64,000 nt of DNA from Mucilaginibacter rigui (lineage in GTDB: Bacteria > Bacteroidota > Bacteroidia > Sphingobacteriales > Sphingobacteriaceae). Numbering within the stretch: position 1 is the first letter of the stretch; each line of letters opens with the position of its first letter. This document shows positions 58,385 through 64,000 of this stretch, one piece after another. The stretch covers positions 496,001 through 560,000 of the forward strand of contig NZ_JACWMW010000002.1 in the NCBI RefSeq assembly GCF_014773275.1, in the 5' to 3' direction. The notes beneath the pieces are model-generated. The model worked only from the letters and a program-made list of their open reading frames with translations. It was not told the DNA's origin and made no database searches. The position numbers were made by a program, and so were the translations under genes.

Positions 58385-60835
58385 TTAATTAGCTCCTACA
58401 TTTATCAGATCGGCAAATACGCCGGCGGCGGTTACTTCGGCACCTGCACCGGGGCCTTTTACCACCAGCGGGCGTTCTTTATACCTGTCGGTGGTAAAAG
58501 ATATAATGTTATCGCTTCCGCTCAGCATATAGAACGGATGGTTCTCATCCACACTTTGCAGCGTGATAGATGCCTTGCCGTTTTCCAGCTTGCCTATATA
58601 GCGTAATACTTTTTTGTCTTTTTCGGCCTGTTGTTTCAGGTTGGTGAAGAAAGCATCTTCGGCTTTTAGGGCCGCGTAAAAATCTTCAACTGTTTGTGCC
58701 TCTAAACAAGCCTTTGGCAATACACTTTCTATCTCCACATCGGCCTCTTCCATTTCGTGGCCGGCATCGCGGGCAAGTATCAATATCTTGCGCATAAAAT
58801 CCTTACCGCTCAGGTCATCGCGCGGGTCGGGTTCGGTGTAGCCTTTTTCCTGCGCCTCTTTTACCACATCGTGGAAGTTGGCATCACCCTTAAAATGATT
58901 AAAGATAAACGAGATGGTTCCGGAAAGGATAGCTTCTATCCGCTGGATACGGTCGCCGCTGCTCATCAGGTCTTTTAGCGTACGGATGATAGGCAGGCCT
59001 GCACCCACGTTGGTTTCGTAGAAGAAATCTACCCCGTGTTTGCGTGCAGTATCCCTAAAGGTTTTGTACTGCGCAAACGATGCCGAGTTGCCTATTTTAT
59101 TACAGGTTACTACAGATACGTTCGCTTTAAAAACCTCCTCGTAAAACGTTATTGGTTTTGGGCTGGCGGTGTTATCAATAAATACACAGTTAGGCAGGTT
59201 CATTTCTTTCATTTTGGCAATGAAGCCTGCCAGGTCAGCTGAGTGGTCTGATGCCTGCAGGTCGTCCTGCCAGGTATCAAGCGACAAACCATCGGCATTG
59301 AACACCATTTTACGGGTATTGCTGATGCCCACTATTTTAACCTGGATGCCGTTATTTTTCTGAAGGAAATCTTTATGCGCGTTCAGCTGGTTAAATAAGG
59401 TTTTACCAATATTACCGGTGCCCAGGCAAAAAGCGTGCAGGGTTTTAGTTAGTTCGATAAAGAAGGCATCATGCACGGCGTTCAGGGCTTTGGCCAAATC
59501 ATTTGCCGAGATAATCACCGAAATATTATACTCTGACGAGCCCTGCGCAATGGCCCGTACGTTTACACCATTACGGCCCAGCGCGTGGAACAGTTTACCG
59601 CTCATGCCCGGAGTTTGTTTCATGTTCTCGCCCACTACGGCTAATATGGCCTGGTCTTTTTCTACCACCAATGGCTCAAGCTTATTGGCCAACAGCTCCA
59701 GTTCAAATTCCTGTTCTATCAGTTGTTTGGCCTTATCCACCTCGTTTGGCTGTACGGCAAAGGTGATGCTATGCTCTGATGATGATTGAGTGATGAGGAT
59801 GATGTTGATCTGCTCTCTCGCCAGCAGCGAAAATAACCTGCCGCTAAAGCCCGATTTGCCTACCATGCCGCTACCCTCTAAATTAAGGATGCTGATGTTG
59901 TTGATGGATGAGATCCCCTTAATAGGTAAAGTAGACGCCTTACAATCATGGCGGATAACCGTACCTGCAAAAGCAGGCTCAAATGTATTTTTGATAACGA
60001 TCGGGATCTTTTTCAGAAACGCCGGGATCATGGTTGGCGGGTAGATCACCTTTGCACCGAAGTACGAAAGCTCCATTGCTTCGGTGTAGGTAAGCTCTTC
60101 CAGCGGAAAGGCTTTTTGTACCATACGCGGGTCGGCGGTCATCATACCGTTTACATCTGTCCATATCTGGATCTCATCGGCGTTCAATGCCGAGCCGAAT
60201 ATAGCTGCGGTATAATCGCTGCCGCCACGGCCAAGTGTTGTTATTTGCCCGGCATCGTTCCCGGCAATAAAACCTGTTACAATAAGCAGTTTATCACTAT
60301 TTTCCCGGTAAAAAGTTTTGATTAGCAGTTCAGTCAGCTCGCTGTTTACTTTAGCGTTGCCAAAAGAGCTGTCGGTTTTTATCAGCTCAGCTGCATCTAC
60401 AAAAAGTACCTCCTTAAAATGCTGGGCGGCAATTTTGCTTACCATTAAGGCCGAGCAGCGTTCGCCAAAGCTCAGGATCTGGTCGCGGGTTTTGGGGGTA
60501 AGTTCGCGCAGGGTAAGCACGCCCTGCAGCAATTCTTCCAACTGGTTAAAGTGAATTTTTAAGCGGGTATAGGCCGGGTTTTGGTTTTGCACATCAAGCA
60601 ATGCTTTAACTGCGTCAAAATGGCGTTTTTCAAGTTCGGCCAGTTGGGCGGTAAATTCCTGCCCGTTTGCAGCATTTTCGGCCATAGCTACCAGCAGGTT
60701 GGTTACACCGCCCATTGCAGACAGTACAACTACCGGGCGGTTACCGGGCTTATCCTCATCTTTTAAAATTTCCAGCAATGTTTTTATACTGCTTACTGAA
60801 CCTACCGACGTGCCGCCGAATTTTAGAATTTTCAT
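58385..60835 (-). CDS. thrA: Bifunctional aspartokinase / homoserine dehydrogenase
   Basis: 816 residues from MKILKFGGTSVGS, the canonical start. An upstream in-frame ATG at 60886 would read through the attenuator terminator and is rejected. The aspartokinase domain (about 1-290) has KFGGTSV and GRGGSDYTAAI; paired ACT domains (about 310-450) would bind an amino-acid effector such as threonine; the homoserine dehydrogenase domain (about 465-816) opens with the Rossmann loop CLGTGNIGKTLF. It makes aspartyl-phosphate and, after the intervening step, homoserine. First gene of the thr operon, behind a leader-peptide attenuator. Confidence 0.96.
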   Translation of the reverse strand: MKILKFGGTSVGSVSSIKTLLEILKDEDKPGNRPVVVLSAMGGVTNLLVAMAENAANGQEFTAQLAELEKRHFDAVKALLDVQNQNPAYTRLKIHFNQLEELLQGVLTLRELTPKTRDQILSFGERCSALMVSKIAAQHFKEVLFVDAAELIKTDSSFGNAKVNSELTELLIKTFYRENSDKLLIVTGFIAGNDAGQITTLGRGGSDYTAAIFGSALNADEIQIWTDVNGMMTADPRMVQKAFPLEELTYTEAMELSYFGAKVIYPPTMIPAFLKKIPIVIKNTFEPAFAGTVIRHDCKASTLPIKGISSINNISILNLEGSGMVGKSGFSGRLFSLLAREQINIILITQSSSEHSITFAVQPNEVDKAKQLIEQEFELELLANKLEPLVVEKDQAILAVVGENMKQTPGMSGKLFHALGRNGVNVRAIAQGSSEYNISVIISANDLAKALNAVHDAFFIELTKTLHAFCLGTGNIGKTLFNQLNAHKDFLQKNNGIQVKIVGISNTRKMVFNADGLSLDTWQDDLQASDHSADLAGFIAKMKEMNLPNCVFIDNTASPKPITFYEEVFKANVSVVTCNKIGNSASFAQYKTFRDTARKHGVDFFYETNVGAGLPIIRTLKDLMSSGDRIQRIEAILSGTISFIFNHFKGDANFHDVVKEAQEKGYTEPDPRDDLSGKDFMRKILILARDAGHEMEEADVEIESVLPKACLEAQTVEDFYAALKAEDAFFTNLKQQAEKDKKVLRYIGKLENGKASITLQSVDENHPFYMLSGSDNIISFTTDRYKERPLVVKGPGAGAEVTAAGVFADLINVGAN

Positions 60836-60845
60836 TTTTGCGATA

Positions 60846-60883
60846 AAATAAAAAAAGCCTTCCTCTTTGCGGAGGAAGGCTTT
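60846..60883 (-). terminator. Attenuator terminator of the thr operon
   Basis: On the minus strand AAAGCCTTCCTC pairs with GAGGAAGGCTTT across a six-base loop and is followed by a run of T. It lies 11 bases before thrA, so in this position it must act as a regulated terminator. The 5' arm CTTCCTCC (60871-60878) is complementary to GGAGGAAG at the end of the leader peptide reading frame (60922-60929). Confidence 0.9.
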
Positions 60884-60917
60884 CATTTGGTTTTGTTTAT
60901 GTTTTTACACCATACGA

Positions 60918-60983
60918 TTATCTTCCTCCGAAATTTATCCCGGTGGTAATAATGGTAATAATTGTGGTGTTGTTAATTGTCAT
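60918..60983 (-). CDS. Threonine-operon leader peptide
   Basis: A 21-codon frame with ATG at 60983 and TAA at 60918. Six codons are Thr and six Ile, clustered as TTIITIITTG in the middle, just as in E. coli thrL where Thr and Ile codons sense both end products of the pathway. The last codons GGA GGA AGA are the antiterminator strand. It is followed by the terminator 35 bases on, and preceded by a good -7/-33 promoter. Ribosome stalling at Thr/Ile codons should free GGAGGAAG to pair with CTTCCTCC and so prevent termination. Confidence 0.88.
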   Translation of the reverse strand: MTINNTTIITIITTGINFGGR

Positions 60984-61025
60984 ATATATTATGTCGGTAA
61001 AGTAAGTAGATTTTATTTTAAATAC

Positions 61026-61053
61026 CAAATGTAAATTGGTTTTATTTTTTCAA
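61026..61053 (-). promoter_or_regulatory. Promoter of the thr operon
   Basis: On the minus strand TTG (61051-61053), a 17-base spacer and TACATTTG (61026-61033) match both Bacteroidota promoter elements. The transcript would begin about 35 bases before the leader peptide ATG. Confidence 0.7.
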
Positions 61054-61083
61054 TGCCTTTAAATCTTCCTAAATTGCGGCCGT

Positions 61084-62001
61084 ATGCAGGGACTTATAAC
61101 AAAATCGACCGGGAGCTGGTACCAGGTAAGAAGCGGAGATGATACTATCGACTGCCGCATCAAGGGTAAATTCCGGATAAAGGGTATCACTACAACCAAC
61201 CCACTGGCGGTTGGCGACGTGGTTGATTTTGATATGGAGCCAGAGCAGGGCACCGGTATTATCACCAACCTGCACCAGCGCAAAAACTATATTATACGGA
61301 AGGCTATTAACCTTTCCAAACAGGCGCAGATCATTGCCGCCAACCTGGACAGGGCGCTTTTGGTGGTTACCCTGGCATCGCCACGTACCTCGCTTGGCTT
61401 TATCGACCGCTTTTTGGTTACTGCCGAAGCATATGATATCCCCGCTTGTTTAATATTTAATAAACTGGACCTGTTTAGCGATGAAGGACTTGAGATCCTG
61501 GCCGATTACCAGGCCATTTATCAGCATATTGGCTACCCATGTTATTCTGTATCGGCTTTAGAGGGTACTAATATTGATAAAGTGCAGGAATTGCTGAAGG
61601 ATAAGGTAACGCTTTTTTCGGGCCACTCGGGCGTGGGTAAATCCAGCCTAATCAACCGATTGCTGCCCAACCTTGATTTGCGCACGCACATGGTATCTGA
61701 ATGGAGCGACAAGGGGATGCACACCACCACCTTTGCCGAGATGTTCGAGCTGCCGCAGGGCGGCTATATTATTGATACCCCAGGTATACGCGAATTAGGT
61801 GTGATAGATATAGAAAAAGAAGTGTTAAGCCATTTCTTCCCCGAAATGCGTGAACGGATGAACCAATGCCGTTTTAATAATTGCCGCCACATCAACGAGC
61901 CTGGCTGCGCCGTGCTGGATGCGCTGGAGGCAGGTGAAATAGCGCCATCGCGCTATGATAGCTATTTGAGTATTTATAATGGGAATGATACGAGGGCTTA
62001 A
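61084..62001 (+). CDS. rsgA: Ribosome small subunit-dependent GTPase A
   Basis: 305 residues. An N-terminal OB fold (about 1-70) is followed by a circularly permuted GTPase: G4 NKLD (about 127), then SALEGTN (G5), P-loop GHSGVGKSSL and G3 DTPG. A C-terminal zinc motif is in CRFNNCRHINEPGC. RsgA helps mature the 30S subunit. Divergent from the thr operon, whose promoter overlaps this intergenic region. Confidence 0.95.
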   Translation: MQGLITKSTGSWYQVRSGDDTIDCRIKGKFRIKGITTTNPLAVGDVVDFDMEPEQGTGIITNLHQRKNYIIRKAINLSKQAQIIAANLDRALLVVTLASPRTSLGFIDRFLVTAEAYDIPACLIFNKLDLFSDEGLEILADYQAIYQHIGYPCYSVSALEGTNIDKVQELLKDKVTLFSGHSGVGKSSLINRLLPNLDLRTHMVSEWSDKGMHTTTFAEMFELPQGGYIIDTPGIRELGVIDIEKEVLSHFFPEMRERMNQCRFNNCRHINEPGCAVLDALEAGEIAPSRYDSYLSIYNGNDTRA

Positions 62002-62002
62002 G

Positions 62003-62100
62003 AAGGATTCAAGACTTTTAGAGTCAGGAATCAAGAGAGAATGTATTCAATAATATTAAACAGGGTCTTGACTCTTGTGTCTTGACTTCCTGAATCTATA
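62003..62100. repeat. CAAGAC/GTCTTG intergenic repeat
   Basis: TCAAGACTTTTAGAGTCAGG and GTCTTGACTCTTG, TTGACTTCCTGA face each other imperfectly between rsgA and dtd. Similar text (TCTTGTCTCTTGATTC) occurs after the thrA-thrB fragment near 58.35 kb. Confidence 0.45.
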
Positions 62101-62108
62101 TAAAAACT

Positions 62109-62561
62109 ATGCGTGCAGTAATACAAAGGGTTTCGGAAGCATCGTGCCGGGTTGATGGCAACATCACCGGGCAAATTGGCATTGGGTTTATGGTTTTATT
62201 GGGTGTTGAGGATGCCGATACTGAGGAAGACCTGCAATGGCTTGCCCAAAAAATAACCGGCCTGCGTGTTTTTGGCGATGAGAATGGCCTGATGAATAAG
62301 GCCCTTGCCGATATTGGCGGGGACATATTACTGATCTCGCAGTTCACCCTGTTTGCACAAACCAAAAAGGGGAACCGCCCGTCATTCATCCGCGCAGCAA
62401 AGCCGGATAAAGCTATCCCAATGTATGAGCAAATGATTATGACACTGGAAGCCATCACCGACAAAAAAATAGCTACCGGTGTTTTTGGTGCCGATATGAA
62501 AGTAAGTTTGGTGAATGATGGCCCGGTTACTATTACGATAGATACGAAGGTTAGAGAGTAG
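62109..62561 (+). CDS. dtd: D-aminoacyl-tRNA deacylase
   Basis: 150 residues, the normal DTD1 length. The signature motifs are SQFTLFA (residues near 78) and the Gly-cisPro motif NDGPVTI near 137-143. It frees tRNAs mischarged with D-amino acids or glycine. It follows rsgA, separated by a palindromic repeat. Confidence 0.96.
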   Translation: MRAVIQRVSEASCRVDGNITGQIGIGFMVLLGVEDADTEEDLQWLAQKITGLRVFGDENGLMNKALADIGGDILLISQFTLFAQTKKGNRPSFIRAAKPDKAIPMYEQMIMTLEAITDKKIATGVFGADMKVSLVNDGPVTITIDTKVRE

Positions 62562-62574
62562 AGCTTGCCGTCGC

Positions 62575-62681
62575 TCGGCTCCTGCCGAGTGACTATTATT
62601 ACACGGCGTCCCGCCGCTGTATGCTGGTGGCGGCCAGAGGCCTTAAAATAGTTATCACTCGGCTGGAGCCGAGCGATTGCA
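62575..62681. repeat. TCGCTCGGCTCC / GGAGCCGAGCGA inverted repeat element
   Basis: The left part GTCGCTCGGCTCCTGCCGAG and the right part CACTCGGCTGGAGCCGAGCG are inverted relatives about 30 bases long, each also able to fold on itself, enclosing a GC-rich centre with CGGCG/CGCCG pieces. This arrangement resembles REP pairs mobilised by RAYT transposases, though none is encoded in the window. Confidence 0.65.
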
Positions 62682-62683
62682 CT

Positions 62684-64000
62684 TTAATTTACCGCCGCTT
62701 TCTTATCCTTTATAAAGCCATTCAATACCAAGGCGATAATAATCACCCCGATGCAGCCAATAGCATTTAACCACAGGTAAGCCACGGTTTCGTAATAACC
62801 CATTATGCATATTATGGCTTCGGTAATAACCGCGGCTACAAATACTGCAGTTCCCTGTATCTTTTTAAGATAGAAGGCCACGATGAACACGCCTAAGATA
62901 GTTCCGTAGATATACGAGCCTAACTGATTCACAGCTTCTAACAAATTACCTATTTTGCTGGCATAAAGCGCCATGCCTATACAAACTAATCCCCAAAAAA
63001 CAGTTGCCAGGCGCGATGCCGTAACATAGCTTTGTTCGGATTCGCCGGGTTTTATAATACGTTTGTAGATATCTATTACCGTAGTTGACCCCAGCGCGTT
63101 TAACCCGCTTGCGGTTGAGCCCATGGATGCCAGGAAGATAATGGCTATAAGTAAGCCTATGAGCCCCTTAGGCAGATAATGCGTTACAAAGGTGAGGAAC
63201 ACATAATTGGTATCGTTCACGCTATCATTCCCGCTGCTTTTTTTAATAACGCTGATGGCTTGCTTACGGATAGTATCAGCCTGCGCCCCGGCGGTTTTAA
63301 GGTCGGCTTTTGCGCCGGTTATTTGCTGTTGGTCTTTACTATCCAGTGCCTTTACAAGGCTTTCTGTTTTTTGTTTCTTTTGATCGAAAGCGTCGGCATA
63401 CTGTTTTTCCAGCTGATTAAATTGCGGTGCGTATTGGCTTTTCTTTACCTGCTCAACCTCGTAATTGTTAAAGAAAACAGGCGGCCTGTTAAACTGGTAA
63501 AAACTGAACACGAGTACGCCTAATAATAGTATTAAGAATTGCATAGGTACTTTTATCAGTCCGTTCATGATCAAACCCAGCCGGCTTTGCCCAACTGTAC
63601 TGCCGGTTAGGTAGCGCCCAACCTGGCTCTGGTCGGTACCAAAATAGGATAACTGCAAAAAGAAACCTCCGATAATACCGCTCCAGATGTTATAACGGTT
63701 ATTGGGGTCGAACTTCCAGTCAATAACGTTCATGCGGCCCAGGTTACCAGCCAGCTTAACAGCTTTGCCAAAGCCTACATTTTGCGGCAACAACATCACC
63801 ACAAAAACGCCGGCTACAAACATCCCGGTAAAAATGATGCTCATTTGCAGCAGTTGGGTGTACGATACCGCTTTTGCACCACCGTAAACGGTGTAAAACA
63901 AAACTAATCCGCCTATAAATAGCGTAGTGTAAGTAGTATTAATATGCAATATACCCGACAGTATAATGGCCGGGGCATAAATGGTTATAGCGGTAGATAA
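62684..64000 (-). CDS. Sodium:solute symporter, 5' part beyond the window
   Basis: At least 439 residues; the frame is open to the window edge, so the N-terminus is missing. Many membrane helices with the SSS-family signature GSTASGLNALGSTTVIDIYKR, cited here as GSTASGLNALG. A soluble, charged insert (about 170-240 of the visible part) with coiled-coil character (QLEKQYADAFDQKKQKTESL) divides two helices, an extra module often seen in Bacteroidota members. It imports an organic solute with sodium; the solute is unknown. Confidence 0.85.
   Translation of the reverse strand, partial: LSTAITIYAPAIILSGILHINTTYTTLFIGGLVLFYTVYGGAKAVSYTQLLQMSIIFTGMFVAGVFVVMLLPQNVGFGKAVKLAGNLGRMNVIDWKFDPNNRYNIWSGIIGGFFLQLSYFGTDQSQVGRYLTGSTVGQSRLGLIMNGLIKVPMQFLILLLGVLVFSFYQFNRPPVFFNNYEVEQVKKSQYAPQFNQLEKQYADAFDQKKQKTESLVKALDSKDQQQITGAKADLKTAGAQADTIRKQAISVIKKSSGNDSVNDTNYVFLTFVTHYLPKGLIGLLIAIIFLASMGSTASGLNALGSTTVIDIYKRIIKPGESEQSYVTASRLATVFWGLVCIGMALYASKIGNLLEAVNQLGSYIYGTILGVFIVAFYLKKIQGTAVFVAAVITEAIICIMGYYETVAYLWLNAIGCIGVIIIALVLNGFIKDKKAAVN

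Noticed and set aside
60836..60886. Longer thrA start giving 17 extra N-terminal residues
   Set aside because: The extension translates the attenuator terminator hairpin, and MKILKFGGTSVGS is the family N-terminus.
62575..62681. tRNA or structured ncRNA gene suggested by GC-rich hairpins
   Set aside because: No cloverleaf or anticodon arm fits; the outer inverted symmetry fits a repeat element better.

Overview
The window reads as chromosomal DNA of a Bacteroidota, most likely Sphingobacteriaceae and close to Mucilaginibacter or Pedobacter. The signs are TAnnTTTG-type -7 boxes before many genes, few Shine-Dalgarno sites, a SusC-style TonB receptor with a carboxypeptidase-regulatory domain, TPR-membrane-HTH regulators, and family-typical versions of MetH, MeaB, MurQ, RecG and ThrA. 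No phage, plasmid, IS transposase, CRISPR array, rRNA or tRNA was seen.

Layout. 1-8.0 kb: a small secreted protein, an RlmI-like methyltransferase, a flavodoxin-like reductase, a large TPR protein, an ALDH7-type dehydrogenase and a subtilase. 8.0-13.2 kb: a methionine operon (metH then metF, minus strand) headed by a SAM-I riboswitch with its own promoter. 13.4-19.8 kb: an N-terminally truncated Bax-inhibitor-1 protein, a conserved hypothetical, and peptidoglycan-turnover genes (murQ, a CtpA-like S41 protease, a NagZ-like GH3) plus a beta-barrel porin. 19.8-29.1 kb: a surface-glycan locus with a tight six-gene minus-strand operon (three sugar-transferase-like genes, an MsbA-like ABC exporter, a GT9, a GT2) and further GT2 and GT4 genes. 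29.2-41.2 kb: MeaB, Xaa-Pro aminopeptidase, a highly expressed OmpA-family protein, a 47-residue membrane protein, RidA, RecG, an M28 peptidase, an MFS transporter, a TPR-membrane-HTH regulator, a lone receiver protein and a zinc ribbon. 41.3-55.9 kb: a frameshifted polysaccharide deacetylase, a TetR / HMA-like / MFS unit with a palindromic operator, a serine hydrolase, a prolyl oligopeptidase, ExoIII, GNAT, cyclophilin, a His/Cys-rich small protein with a TonB receptor, a HAD phosphatase and a RelE/ParE toxin-antitoxin pair whose toxin is frameshifted. 55.4-61 kb: the threonine operon thrA-thrB-thrC-GNAT. 61-64 kb: rsgA, dtd and a sodium:solute symporter cut by the window edge.

The most striking find is upstream of thrA: a 21-codon leader peptide with six Thr and six Ile codons, whose last codons can pair with the 5' arm of an intrinsic terminator directly before thrA. 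This is a complete translation-coupled attenuator with its own promoter. Other points of interest are the SAM-I leader, a TetR operator overlapping the -7 box, and a rich set of palindromic intergenic repeats, several families occurring twice or more and one present with its two modules in swapped order. Three reading frames (deacetylase, MFS N-terminus, toxin) each look broken by loss of one base from a short homopolymer run, which suggests consensus errors as much as real pseudogenes.
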